Below, piece by piece: positions 52,193-64,000 of a DNA stretch of 64,000 nt (position 1 is its first letter; each line of letters starts with the position of its first letter). The position numbers were made by a program, and so were the translations under genes. Source of the stretch: Ceratodon purpureus (lineage: Eukaryota > Streptophyta > Bryopsida > Pseudoditrichales > Ditrichaceae); NCBI GenBank assembly GCA_014871385.1, contig CM026427.1:14096430-14160429 (forward strand), given 5' to 3'. The notes beneath the pieces are model-generated. The model was given only the letters and a program-made list of their open reading frames with translations. It was not told where the DNA came from and did not search any database.

Positions 52193-53818
52193 ATCCTTGA
52201 GACCAGCTGAGTACCGGATGTCGAGTAGTCCAGGAACGAAGCTGCGAGCCTCTGTTTGATAACTGCACATACAGTTAGGTTGGATTTTATTTACCTTGTA
52301 CCCCATTTTTGCAGTCTCAGTGTTATTATTAACTTGTAGCATTCTGCGGTTCAAAATACTGCCCCATGTATTTGCGCAATCTCAATTAGTGGAAGAGAAG
52401 TATTTTCATTATTTTGTGAGAGCCATGGACTCTGTCAACCATGTCTGACAAGTCAATACTTGATGCTAACGAAATCGTTAAGTACCGATTCTGGACAGAA
52501 ATGTAGCAAATTTTTGTGCTCTTTACAAATATAGACTGTCAGATAAAGCTGACATTATGTTCCATCTTGGAGTCCGTCATGGTTCATAAGAAGTCCTTCC
52601 CGGCCCATTTATCTCGATATGCTTCACCTTTGTGGCCATGGGCCTGTCTTATGGCCGGTTCAGTCTGATGAATTTGAGCAATTCCTTAGGGACTCTTCGT
52701 AACGCACTCTTCGTAACGCCAATGCGACAGGACCTACTGTGAACTTTGGGTCCGGAAATTTATACTTAAGGAGAATTTGAGTCTTTAAAGAATGTAAAAC
52801 TCACTTCTTTTAGGAAGCCAAATTAATTTCTATATTATAGATAGTTTGTTAGATTTCAACTCTGGCTTCTTTGACTAATTTAGAGGGGGTGGATTTTGAA
52901 CCTTCAGGTTGGGCATAGTATTAATTGGCCCTTGAATTATAAGTCTTATAAATTTGGAAGGAAATGTTGCTTTATTCTAAATGAATTTGGAATTTATTCT
53001 AAAGAAAGATTTATAAGAAGCTGTTCTTGGTTACGAGAAAAGATATGGAATTGAGCGTAAATGGAAGTCAATTGGCAAACAATTCTCTTATGCAATCTTG
53101 ACATGGATTTTAATGTATCGAAGGACTATTAATAAAATACAAAATGATTGCATATCATTATTACAAAGTTAATAGAAATTTTGAACCTCAAAGAAGTTGC
53201 TAATAATTAATAGGGTATGTGATATTGGCATGTCTAATGCTAAATTATTGTAAATACATCTATAAAATTAAACATAGAGATAATTCCTTAAGTATTTTAT
53301 TGATACTATTTTAGAGCATGATTACCAATTTCTCTCATCGGGGGCAACTGGCGAGAGGCTTTGGAGTACTCGAGGCTGATCACCGAGAGCACTCCCTGTT
53401 AAACTGCCAGCGAGCTCATGTCTCTTTCCTCCAACATGACACATGACTGACAGGAGAGGGCCCTTCCATCTTCTCCCTCTTTCCTCCCACCTTCTTCTCT
53501 CCACTTTTTCCCCTTTGACAAGCTGAAATTTTCTGTCAGACATGGATCACTCAAATCTAGCGTCCCAAAATGTGATTGGAGAGAATAATGAGAGAGACCA
53601 AAGATGTAGACAACAATCAGAATCAGGGTCAAAAATAATGAGTCGCTATTATCACTTTACAGAAGTGGACAGTTGGTTTAATTCTATTAAAATGTACTTT
53701 TGGCTTTTAATTTACCCCACAATTCTACTATTGAGGATCAAATAAAACAAAAAACACTCTTCATTATGGCTCTTTATCTATGAAAAAAATTATCACTTTG
53801 CCTATCATTCTGCCTTCA
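52193..53818. other. IF3 3' region and intergenic DNA
   Basis: The first 400-600 bases have genic composition (3' UTR likely). A duplicated 'actcttcgtaacgc' pair lies at about 52691-52717. After that the DNA is AT-rich, with no gene visible. Confidence 0.55.
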
Positions 53819-54035
53819 AGGTAGAATGTTGTAAAATTGCCAATGTTTTAAAAAGGCTCTGTTGTCTATTGCAGCTCATTTTAGGTTGGAAATGTAGGCG
53901 ACTAGTACATTTCTTGTTGTTTTGGGTCACGATGGATAAGAAATGTACTAGTTGCCTAAATTTTTGCCTTAAAATAAGCTACAGTAGTACATTGGAGCCA
54001 TTTTAAAACACTGGCAATTTTGGGTATTCCTACTG
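53819..54035. repeat. Degenerate foldback element (~83-bp arms)
   Basis: The arm at 53833-53915 is about 75 % identical to the reverse complement of 53938-54021, leaving a 22-base loop. Weaker inverted similarity extends about 13 bases further out on each side (ggtagaat against cagtaggaat). No clear target duplication is found. It could be an old foldback MITE or a small-RNA precursor. Confidence 0.65.
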
Positions 54036-54063
54036 TACCGCTTGTATACGTTATTGGTTTAAG

Positions 54064-54071
54064 GTTGTATC
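54064..54071. repeat. hAT MITE target-site duplication, left (GTTGTATC)
   Basis: An 8-bp direct repeat, exactly matched at 54182-54189, abuts both ends of the small palindromic element. Confidence 0.9.
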
Positions 54072-54181
54072 CAGTGTTGGACTGGTATGGCATCAAATGA
54101 ATCACGGCATATATTTTAGCTTTAAAATCCAACCTAAAATGAACGCCACAGTTCATTTGATGCCATACCAGTCCAACACTG
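54072..54181. mobile_element. 110-bp hAT-type MITE with perfect 30-bp TIRs
   Basis: Bases 54072-54101 (starting CAGTGTTGGACTGGTATGG) are the exact reverse complement of 54152-54181, leaving a 50-base centre. The CAGTG terminus and the flanking 8-bp duplication GTTGTATC identify a hAT non-autonomous element. It has no coding capacity. Its termini differ from those of the 4.9-kb hAT (CAGCGTTTTTT), so that transposase is probably not its mobiliser. Confidence 0.92.
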
Positions 54182-54189
54182 GTTGTATC
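54182..54189. repeat. hAT MITE target-site duplication, right (GTTGTATC)
   Basis: Right copy of the 8-bp duplication, identical to 54064-54071. Confidence 0.9.
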
Positions 54190-56858
54190 ACCTGAACAGA
54201 GGGAGTTGTGATTATCGGCATCTCCTCAACTCAAGGATGTAAGGGAAACCTTTTTCTTCTTTATTCAATGGTGTCAATTCATTCCCTGACCATGCTTGTG
54301 ATGACATCCATTAGCAATTTCACGTAATACGCTGGAAGAATGTAGTAAAATCACAAGACATACCGTCCGGTAGAGTCTAGACTGATAGAGTCTAGATATG
54401 CGTTTGTACTTCATCTTGGTATTCATCGGAGTCTTCTAAATCGGTTTTCATGTGGATCATAGTTTTCAATTGATGGTATCTCTACTATTCCATTCTCATG
54501 TAGTAGTTATTTGTACATGGAAGTAGATCGGTGGAAATTCAATTGGGTATTGAGAACAACTAAAACTCTCTGTGTGTGCTATCCAGTACCTCGCAGTTCA
54601 GGAATTGGTCGACATCGAGATGACTTCTTCGTAGTAGATATATTATTGCTGGCATCTTCATTGTAGATAAGATGGTGCTGACTTCTTCAATAGACGAATG
54701 AAGGAAATACTGAGTAAGCGTACAAGAGGTATTCAGACGGGCCATATTCAATCATGCAAGGGAGCTTAATAATTTGCGCTAAGCAAGCACTTACAATTAC
54801 TTGTACGAAAGCTCAACAAACTACGGCAGCACATGCTCTAGCATGGATCAGGACCTACTCAGACTATAGAACTTCGCCATCTACCCTACAGTGGTTAAGT
54901 TCGGGCTCTACAGCTCTGATTTCAGAGAAATATCAGGCTATTCAAAATAATTACCAACCCCACTATACTCTGGTTTAGACAGAGTCTGGATGTGTTTCAA
55001 AATTATGAGTCTTGAATGAATGTATAACTGTGTAGAAAACTTGCAATTTGCCATAGGGTGTGCCTAAAGATTGTTATAACTTACCGTTAAGAGTGAGAGT
55101 GAAGCAAAATCCACGAAAGCTCTGTCTACCATCCTCTCCAGATGGCCATAATATGATCAGCTCACATGGTTGAAAAAATACAGTAAAATCAAAACATGGA
55201 AAATATCGTAGTAGTTGGAATCACCTGGAACTTACATTCAGATCAGAGAAACGCCTTGGGCTTGTCACCCGCTATCTTCTGTCACCAGACCAAAGGGTAG
55301 AAGTGAGTCAAGTTCCAAATTCATTCCTACCTTGAAAGACCGATTACAAATGTTGAAGTCATAACAAGAGTAATTGTTGAAGTCATAAGAAGACCTACGA
55401 GAAGCCGCATGAAAAAATTGACCATTGCCATATTTTCTAATTCAAAGAAAAGAAAAACTTGACTTACCAGTGAGCGTGAAAAACCGCCAAAGAGCGGTCG
55501 CCTTCAGAGCACTGTGAAGATATTGGTTCCTGCACTTAAAAGGACCTGGCAGAGCAGGAGGGTGCAGGCAAGCTCCTCGGAGATCCCATTTCTTGTCACA
55601 TGCATTCACTGCCCTGTCATTTGATTCGGCAATTTATAAAGAGTAAAATCCTTTGAATCTATCCACAAGTATCATCCAAAGATATCCTTCAGCTACGAGC
55701 TACAAGCTAGAACAGACCTGAAAGAATTCTCAACCGAGTCCTAAAAAGTTAAACGTCCCACAACTATCAGATCTGAAAAGGCTGGAGTAATTCCTTCTCA
55801 TTGCTGAAATGAGGTTATTATTCAAATGTATAAAAGTTGAGTAACAAGAACAGCGTGTTAGTATCACCTCTGCAACAACACAACGAACAAAATAAAAAGC
55901 ATATGCTAGCAGTCTTCTTTCGCTTAAAAATCCCACCAGAAGAAAAGCACTTCGCTCCTCACTTTTAGAAATCCCAAACATAGTGAAGTCCTGGCTTTTT
56001 AGGATCTTCCAGAAAATGGACCTAGCTATCTTGTTAACAATGATAGTGGCACGGTATCAAATGATAGTGACATTCCTCTAAATATTCACATGATATGATC
56101 ATCAAAAACAAAAGAAGACTAAAGATGGTGCTTTTCATGGTATGATCATGATTTTGCCCAACTATAAAGGACCCTGCTTAACAAGTAATAGTTATCAAAC
56201 AAAAACAGTAAGATCTGTGATTAGTTTGAAAATAAAAAATGAATAAAAATTCGCGGTTATCATGTATTTTGCAACCCGCTTCCTTGATACCTCAGAATAG
56301 TAACTAAAAGGTAGAGTTCAACTTACAAAATTGATAATTTTTTATATTGACTCCCAACTTGGGTTACAGAGTTACCAAAATTAACACCAGGTTGCTGAAA
56401 ACAACTTTCATAATGAAATTTAGACCCTTACATTAATTCTGCGCCTCACTGGGATTAACTAAAAGCCTTTCAAGAAACAAATTCGGTGGCCACGACTCAT
56501 TAGACCACAACCAGGGCTCTTCAAAACATGTACCTAAAAACCCATTGCAACGCATTCATCCAGTTTGGATAGCTTTACTCTGATCTCCTACATCTACTTC
56601 AACTAATCTGCAACACAGCTTTTCCATTCTTGTACTCCTTAGTGAAAAGCACCAATTTTCTTCAGTCTCCTTCTCATTGTGATGTGGGTTGCTGTTCCTT
56701 TCCGATAATTCCATCTTGTAGTGATGAGTTCTTTTAACTCCGTTCCTTGCTTCATTTTCCAACGTTGGTTAACAATAAAAGCATACAGCAACCTGCAATA
56801 ATCCCTCCCCCCGTTCCATTACCTGGCGGGTGGAAACAACAGCACCAAGATACCTCCC
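54190..56858. other. Intergenic DNA and 3' region of the KH/CCCH gene
   Basis: No gene recognised. Short frames such as 55730-55981 (minus) lack motifs. A GC-richer patch at 55440-55640 may be transcribed. The last several hundred bases before 56859 are probably 3' UTR of the minus-strand RNA-binding gene. Confidence 0.5.
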
Positions 56859-58746
56859 TCAGCTCCGGAACGGGTCCCTCATGTCCTCAGGCCCGTGGGC
56901 AAAGTGACAACGATCACCGAACGTACACGTCCCTTTCGCAAAATTCTCACATAACTTAGTTTTGAAATTGTGTGAAACAGCACCAGCCGGGGGACGGGCT
57001 GGAACGTTATCACGTTGCATTAGCACCTGACGCACCATTTGACTAGCTTGCTTGATCTGTTCAAAAGAGCCTTCCATTTCTACATTTCTCAACCCTGGGT
57101 CCGTCTCATGCTCCTTGATCGAAAGTTTGGCACCAGTAATGCGGCAAATCTGTTTAGCGTTAATACCTCCCTTGCCTATAATAGCTCCAGCCAACGATGC
57201 CTCAATGCTAATTTTAGCGGTGGATGATGCACCGAAAGAGTTGGCAGCAGCCATGCCTGGTGGAGTCGGCTCTCGATAAGAACCAAAGCGTCCTCCTTGT
57301 CCACCTACTTCTCTTTCCCTTCCAGGTCCTCCACTTCCAAACCTACCACCACTGTTAGAACCATATAATCCCGTCCCAGCTCCTCCACGATAAGACGCCG
57401 AGGGAGGGCCCTGATCCCTGGAGTAGTCTTGACGTGGATAGGTATCCCGCTCTATCGAAGGTGCGTTGAAGTTTGTGCTCGACTTCCGCAGTTCCTTCTC
57501 TCCATGAGCAAAATGGCACTTATCAGAGAAGCGGCATCCCTCTGGTGTATCAAACCGATTACAAAGTCGAGTCTTGAATCCACCGAGGTTGGCTCCCTGG
57601 TCATCTGGCCCTACCCCGCCAACGACCTTGCGAGCACCCGCACCACCCATACTACCGATGTTGGCCAGAGGGGCCAACCCGCCCATACTTGGCATACCCC
57701 CAGGTACAAAATGCAAAAAGTGGCAGCCTTCTCCATATGGACAACCGGATGTACTGCAAAAACAAAACACGTAGATATGTTCAATACACTAGTATGGTAG
57801 TGACGGATGAATCCAGACCTTACTCAAGAGCGGGAGGATATCACCGAGGGGTTACAAGTACGGCATTATGAAGCCAACAAACTTGTTCCTCTGATGGTCG
57901 TACCTTCGAAGCGAAATAACTAAAAGGAAAGAAGAAAAAGAAAAAAAGGTAACAGCATTTCAAAGAAGAGACTAGCATATCAGGACCAATGCGCTCTACC
58001 CCGTGTGCATTTCAAATTAAGGCTCAAGCTTACTGACATATTTACCTGAAAAATTTAGTGCAAGGCTTAGTCCTGTTGCCTGAGCTTCCATCCTTGTTGT
58101 CTACATTATCCAATGCACTGCTGTTATTAGTACTTTTTCGGATGGTTACCAAATGCATTAACTTCTAGTTGTGCAGATGTTCAGTCATTACTACGGGATG
58201 GGCCTCAAGTAAGAAACAAGGGTACAACTTAGAACAGTAGTAGCATTTGTAAAAAAAATTTAAAAAAAACTGTTCAGGCTTGTCCATGTTCGATAACTAA
58301 CAGAAGAGCTGTCGTTCAGACTGAGGACATCTCTACAAACGAGAGAAAACAGTATCGGGAAACACTGTCTAGACACCCCTGATACTCGTTTCCATGCAAA
58401 CACAAGGTCCGACAGTTACACAATAACCAGCTTCTACAGATCCTCAGTACAGAAGCTGCAGAAAACTGCTACAGGTGCTCCGTTACGAATCCATCAGGCA
58501 GATAGGTCAACAAGGCGGCTAGGTTAAAAAGCTTCTTTCTCGGAAATGGCTAGCTGTCGCACTAGTTCATGCAACATTGGGCAAGACAAGCTGAAACGCA
58601 GCGCACCCGACAACAAACGAAAAATGGAAGTGAATGAAGAGCTTACAATCATCTACGCCGCCATGCCCACCGTTAGCTCCATTGCTGCCATTCAATGGAC
58701 CAGATTCTGGTCTGGGCCTCTTCCGCGGCGGGCCGTAGGGATCCAT
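56859..58746 (-). CDS. CCCH zinc-finger / KH-domain RNA-binding protein (349 aa)
   Basis: RNA-binding protein of the plant KH plus CCCH family, expected to control mRNA processing or stability. Three coding exons on the minus strand: 58746-58647, 58100-58046 and 57753-56859, with closing phases. Order of domains: a basic Gly/Asn-rich N-terminus (MDPYGPPRKRPRPESG), CCCH finger 1 near 47-66 (C-x8-C-x5-C-x3-H), CCCH finger 2 near 115-134 (same spacing), a Gly/Arg/Ser-rich linker, and a KH domain near 233-300 with the GKGG loop (AIIGKGG). CCCH finger 3 (C-x7-C-x5-C-x3-H) lies near the C-terminus, which ends DPFRS. All metal ligands are present. The architecture matches angiosperm C3H36/C3H52-like proteins. 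The small second exon (55 nt) supplies the first Cys of finger 1. Confidence 0.93.
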
Positions 58747-59800
58747 CTCCAGATTCGTCGCTAAAACCCTGCCAACAAATCACGCCCACTATCAACACCA
58801 CCACCACCAACCCAACAAGCTCAACACCAAAACAACCACAAAAAATCCCCAAACCAGTCCCAAAAAAATGCCAGTTCCGAAACCGATACTAACCACTAGA
58901 CCCCCCCGCAAACCCCTCAACTCCAACCTCAAAACCCTCCCACACCACACACCACCCGCCTCAGAAACGCCGAATCCACACCAAGAACACCCTCTCCAGC
59001 TAGAAACGCCAAGCTCAAAACCCAGAAACAGAATGACAGCATGAAAATAAAAAACACTCACTGCTATACCCCGCCGGTGAGCGCGCGCACTCCACCAAAC
59101 ACACCACCACCACTAAATGTCCCCTTTCCTTAACTTCACTTCCTGCAAAGTGAACAAATGCCAGCAGAGAAGAACTAGGCCGGCAACGACAGAAACACAA
59201 ACACACAGATAGACAGAGAGACAGAGAAGAAGATGTGGGAGAGAGATGGGAGAGAGACAGTGGCAGTGAGTTGGAGTAAGCAAGAGATGCGAGTGTGTGC
59301 GATGGAAAATGGAGATGTGAGATGTGAGATGGGAGATGGGAGATGGGAGATGGCGATGGAGATGGGAAGTGTTGGTGTTAGGGTTAGAGGGTGCTGGTTC
59401 GGGGGATGGGGGGGAAGGAGCGCCACTGTGGGTTTTGTGCGACGGTGGGTGGCGGCCCACTCTGCTGGAGAGGAAACCAGACCAGACGAGGTCCTCCTGG
59501 AGGGAAACGGACACGGCCAGGGAGGCCAGGCTCTGCAAGGCAGGCAGGGCCTCCTCGGATTGGGGTGGATGGATGATAGGATATGGGGATGAAGGTTTCC
59601 ACCCTGGCAGGAAGGTGGTGCATGGATGAGTTCGGGATGGATGAGAGATGCTGGATGGATGGATGGATGGGGGATGTTGGTAGTGAGCAGGGAGTCTCGT
59701 TGAGCGGGGGGAGGAGTCATGATGTGGGGTCTCGGAGGTCACTGCAGTTGGTTTTGCCAGGTTTCGGTTCTGGAGGGTCAGTGCAGTGGCGTTAGTTAGG
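58747..59800 (-). promoter_or_regulatory. Promoter, leader and probable 5' UTR intron of the KH/CCCH gene
   Basis: Just upstream of the ATG the minus strand reads 'tgttggcag|ggttttagcg', a good acceptor. Near 59061 it reads 'agca|gtgagtg', a good donor. This suggests a 5' UTR intron of about 290 bases. Beyond it, purine-rich microsatellites (GAGATGG units at 59312-59364, GGAT units at 59651-59671) and GC-rich sequence mark the promoter. The long C-rich frames on the minus strand here are compositional. Confidence 0.45.
59312..59364 (+). repeat. GAGATGG/GAGATGTG microsatellite
   Basis: Seven or more copies of a 7-8-base unit, 'gagatgtg' changing into 'gagatgg', in the leader/promoter region of the KH/CCCH gene. 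Confidence 0.85.
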
Positions 59801-62457
59801 AGTGGTTTACTGGCACTGGGGTGTACTGGGAGTTGGAGGCATGTTCCGGGAGCATCTGCACGGAGACACTCTAAAGCGGCCTCTATCAGAATAGGAAATC
59901 AGCGGGGCCTCCGGAAATGCATGATGGACCGCCACTTTTGGAGTTGATACACGCTAAGGTAGAAGGCTCGAGAACAGTTCGGGCATTTAGAACCGCCAAC
60001 TAGATGGCTGTGAAATGGACATGAGTTGGTTCTGAAATTGAGCGGATACAGTTAGTGAATGAACCAAGAAAAAAAGGAAATGAGTCAATCATTCTCTTTG
60101 TTTTCCCCATTTTTTATTTAGGAGTGCAAGTGAACAGTTTATGAAAGACCTATGAGCTCAAATAGCACACTCTAGGTTGATGCCTTCAAAAAAAAAATCT
60201 AATTCAGGGAGACTCACAAAATTTCGATTAAAATTGCCACTCAACTGTTCTCAGATTATCTTCCAACCAAAAATATGTTCTGAAATTTCCCATTGACAGA
60301 TTTCTTCACAGAGGGCAAAATCTCCTTAGATGGTCTATTTCCGAGCCTCGTACCTTACTTGGAATTCCATTGGAAAGGTGCCAGCCCATAGCAACGCAAG
60401 TCTCTCATCGCGCATGCAAGCCAGAGGCGGGGGTCTCTAAAGTAAACGAACCCAAAACCGATCATTTAAGGAATTTAGCATATGTGTTTGAGGTATATAA
60501 TTTAAAGAGGATTTTTCATGTGTACAAACATAAGGTTCTTGTTGAATGTAAAAAAATTCATGATTTTATTCTTTATATTGACATAATTCTAATTATTTAA
60601 AGTGAAAAGTTGAAATCTCAGATGGGGTATATATAGGCTAATGTAAAACCGACCACCATGACACCAAAACTCGATCATGGTATTACTATCAAAATACTCC
60701 CATATGATTGCCTTTCTACCAATCACGCTTATTACACTCTTCTAGATCTCCTTTGATTTTAAATTTGAAACTTCTCTGAAATGGAGAAGTCTACTAATCG
60801 ATTATGGGGAGAAGTCTACTAATCGATTATGGGTTGATGGTTGGGTTTGTCTATCTCAGTTGCTTTAAGCGCGCGTTGAGAAATTTTCGAACATGCCTAT
60901 GTATTATGAGTTGTCCGTGCAATTTTTTGCATTGTTAAGAAATCTCACGGTGCAAAAATTAAATTGCATTGTGAAGAGTGTCGTGAGGGCATTTCTTGTT
61001 GGTAAGAAGTTGAAGATGAATAAAAGAACACATGGAGAGGTGATATTGTGTTGGTAGCAGTTTGAAAGGTTATTTAGAGTTTTGGGTTGGAGTATTGGTT
61101 ATTGACCTCATTTGTGTACAAATTTTATAAACCACAAGTATTTACTTTGCAAGTTGATATTGTGATGTATACTAAGATGTTCTAGGTCACTAAGTAACCC
61201 ATGTGTTTTGGTCTAAGACTTGAACCTTGAGAGATGACAACAAAAAGTGGTTGAATTTGAAAACATTGTGTCACGATTTGCAACTCATTAGATGACTAGA
61301 TTGTGTGATTTTCAATATTATTTTTTTATCTACACTAAAAATAAATTTGATCAACTTTCAAAGTGATTAAATTTTCTTTGATTATATCTTTTTAAGAAAA
61401 TTCTACAAGAAATTGTTCATTTTAATGAATAATATACATAAAGACTTGATTTATATGCCAAAATAACTTTAAACCCATTGTGGCCCTAAAAATAAGTGTT
61501 TACGTCTTATAAAGCTATGCCTTTAGAGTGGCTTTGAATCAAATGAATTATTTTGTTGAAAGCTTATCATACACATTTTTCTTAATGTAATAGATATTTA
61601 CATCGTCTGAAAGCTTTTAACATAAATGAAGAATCATTTTAAAAGAATTATGTCAATATATATAAAATGTCCTATCAATTTTAATACTTCACAATTAAGG
61701 TCTATTGTTTAATTTCATTGACTTTGTGATATGTTTTTTCCAATTCATTTAGTTTAAAATCTTTGTATGTAATTGAAAAAAAAATGCAAAGGTCAACAAA
61801 GTTATAAATATGGTAAGAATGAAAGAAGAATATTATAGTTACGAAAGAAAATAGTTTATAGAGAATTCTAAGAAAGATATCAAAGTATTAAAAATTATAA
61901 AAAATAAATAATATATGTCTATTCAGCTATTTGTTTCTTTCTTGGTTACAAACTAATTTGATATATTTGTGACAAGAAAGTTAAGATGATTTAGGTATTT
62001 ATATCAAACATGCAGCATATTTTCTACTTAAAGAATTTTTTATATGTCATTTGAAATTCTTCAAATATTACAAATTTCTCTTTTGGCTCAATCTATAGTT
62101 TATGTGTTTACTTATATTTCAAGCAATGCAATTTGTAAATGTATTAGCGTATTTTTTTAAACTTAAGTTAATCTTAAAAATTAAAATTAAATTTACATTT
62201 CACATTTTTTTACAATACGAATTTAAATTTAAAACTCATATAATCTATAATAAAATACATTTCCACAATATATATAAAATCTATATTAATGTGTATGTTT
62301 TTCTCAAATTGTACATTTTAACTCACATTCAAGTTATTTTCTCAAACAAAAAATAAAAATCTTTAATTATTGAAAATAAGGCTTCAAATTTTATCATTAT
62401 AATTAATTTTAAACTATTTAGAAGCTTTAAATATTTTGTTGATACAAAAATATCTTC

Positions 62458-62488
<31 letters not shown>

Positions 62489-64000
62489 GTCAATATGTGG
62501 ATTTATAATAGCTAATATAAATGATTATGCATTTGTGCCATAGGCGTCGACGGTTTGAAAAAAACATTGCATATTTTAAGGAAAAGATTGGTTTCTTTAT
62601 TATAAAGGAATTTCTATGATTTACATTCAAAACATCAAATCTTTCAAGTCAAAGTCAAACTAAATGAAACACAAATTTTTTATTATATATTACGTGTTTT
62701 AACATATATACATCTAAATTTAAATTAATAAAGAGTGTGATATGTCTTTATGAATTTTTACAAAAAAATCGTGTTATTATTTTAATGGTTAAATAAAAAA
62801 AATTAATTTAAATCAAAATTAATTTCATCAAAACATTTCAAAATTGTCAATATATCATTCTAAATATATTTTAACAAAAAATGACTCTCTTGTATAAATT
62901 TTATGAAAAATATAATTTTGACGTTTCAAATGCATAATGGTTTTTGAAATGTCTAATTTACTTTCATATAGTTTTATTTTAATTTTTTAAGTTATTTAAT
63001 TAAAAGCTCAATTTCAATCGCAAAACCTCAATTATGTTTTGTCACATGTTTCTGAAAACAAGTATTTCAACGTATGAGTGGTTTGCTTATTTGGCAACTG
63101 GAAGGCCATCGAAATCATCCTCAAGTCACCTTCACTGTTGATGTCATTTGAGATATTTGCCTTAACAAACCACCTCGGTTTTACTTCCGATTTGTGCTAA
63201 TAATGTTTAAAAGTATTGCTTCTTTAATAATCTCAAGGTTTATTTTCATTGATGCTAATTTTTTGGACTATTTTAAAGTGCTTTGACTTTCTAACATCGA
63301 CAAAGAAATCAACATCACATTGTTTCAAGTTTTGATTTCATTTAATGTTTAATAAGCTTTAAAAACTACATAAGACGTGTATAAAAATATCAAGTATGTT
63401 ATGAAAAGCGAACAAATTCAGTATAGTATACATACTAAATATAATATATGAATATCTATCATACATTCTCTACATGAAGCTCTATTCTGCGTCTACACAA
63501 CACATTCTATTGCAAATTAACCATTCTTGCGATTTCTTGGGCAAGATTTAAAACTAACTCTGCGGTTCGTAGATACATGCTAGAAGTGCTAGAAATATTC
63601 TACACGAAGCTTTATTGCAAACTTACCAATCTTGCAACTTCTTGGGTAAGATTTGCAAGTTCTTCGGCCAATTGTAACACTGACTCTGCTCATTTTATGT
63701 TGTTTGCTCCATCATTATTCTTATAGGCCTATCTATGTTAATGTTATTATTCTTAGTTATATTCTTTTGGAAATAGAAGACCACCTGCACCACCATATAT
63801 AGTGGTCAGAACTACAACTGAAAACAGTGGATCAAGATAAGATAACTATTAAGTTTTTTCTTTCTTATAAAACAAATCAGATTTTATTAAGTTACACTAT
63901 ATTTATAAATTGGTTGCCAACTTTATGTATTTTTTGTCTTTATTTGAAAGATTATTATTATATCTTAATACTTTGAAATATTTATTTATTTACTTTATCA
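59801..64000. other. AT-rich intergenic DNA
   Basis: No gene supported. GC-richer flanking sequence lasts to about 60.4 kb, then very AT-rich DNA follows with runs of A and T. A 25-base block 'gagaagtctactaatcgatt' plus 'atggg' is tandemly duplicated near 60785-60834. A TA microsatellite lies at 62462-62488. A loose pair of similar stretches (63475-63560 and 63600-63690, sharing 'aagctttattgcaaacttac' and 'cttgggtaagattt'-like text) suggests another old local duplication. Confidence 0.55.
62462..62488. repeat. (AT)n microsatellite
   Basis: A pure alternating AT tract of 27 bases. Confidence 0.95.

Noticed and set aside
55255-55290. Minus-strand stretch resembling miR156 (tgacagaagatagcg...)
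   Set aside because: The match breaks in the second half and I find no complementary arm nearby to form a precursor hairpin.
59113-59742. 209-codon minus-strand frame rich in Ser, His and Pro
   Set aside because: It is produced by purine-rich microsatellites in the promoter of the KH/CCCH gene. Three overlapping frames are open there.

Overview
This window looks like nuclear DNA of a land plant, most likely a moss or other bryophyte. The genes have many short exons with GT..AG introns. They encode plant families: a ROP GTPase, a MUR4-type UDP-arabinose 4-epimerase, a plastid-type IF3, a plant SUMO variant and a KH/CCCH protein. The ROP ends in a long lysine run and the CaaL box CVIL, as I remember moss ROPs doing. 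Gene islands of roughly 45-55 % GC sit in very AT-rich, repeat-filled DNA. The moss assignment is inference; no database was searched.

Layout. 1-8.2 kb: AT-rich DNA with old dispersed repeats, a 739-bp terminal-inverted-repeat element (5715-6453) and a 24-28-bp minisatellite (about 6900-7490). 8.2-11.1 kb: ROP GTPase, plus strand, 7 coding exons. 13.0-14.7 kb: a gene-like island I cannot identify. 16377-21313: a complete 4937-bp hAT transposon with matching ends, a perfect 8-bp target duplication (GTTGAAAC) and an uninterrupted 4-exon, 935-aa transposase. 21.3-26.1 kb: repeat-rich DNA ending in a 137-bp tandem duplication. 28.2-31.1 kb: UDP-arabinose 4-epimerase, plus strand, 9 exons. 32.5-33.6 kb: an unrecognised proline/lysine-rich protein, minus strand. 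37.0-42.9 kb: PGAP1-type GPI inositol-deacylase, minus strand, 18 exons and 1124 aa. 47.4-48.4 kb: SUMO-variant gene, minus strand, divergent from a plastid IF3 gene at 49.0-52.2 kb. 53.8-54.2 kb: two foldback elements, one a clear 110-bp hAT MITE with a perfect 8-bp target duplication. 56.9-58.7 kb: a CCCH-CCCH-KH-CCCH RNA-binding protein, minus strand. 59.8-64 kb: AT-rich DNA.

The host genes form no pathway together. The epimerase (Golgi) and the inositol-deacylase (ER) both serve the secretory and cell-surface system, and ROP directs polar growth, but this is normal eukaryotic gene scatter, not an operon. Exon models were built by hand from splice motifs, continuous reading phase and family motifs. 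In every model the phases close exactly. The strongest observations are the intact hAT element with a hydrophobic upstream ORF, the 110-bp hAT MITE, the 739-bp TIR element, and the SUMO variant that already ends in Gly-Gly and carries a duplicated motif in its N-terminal extension.
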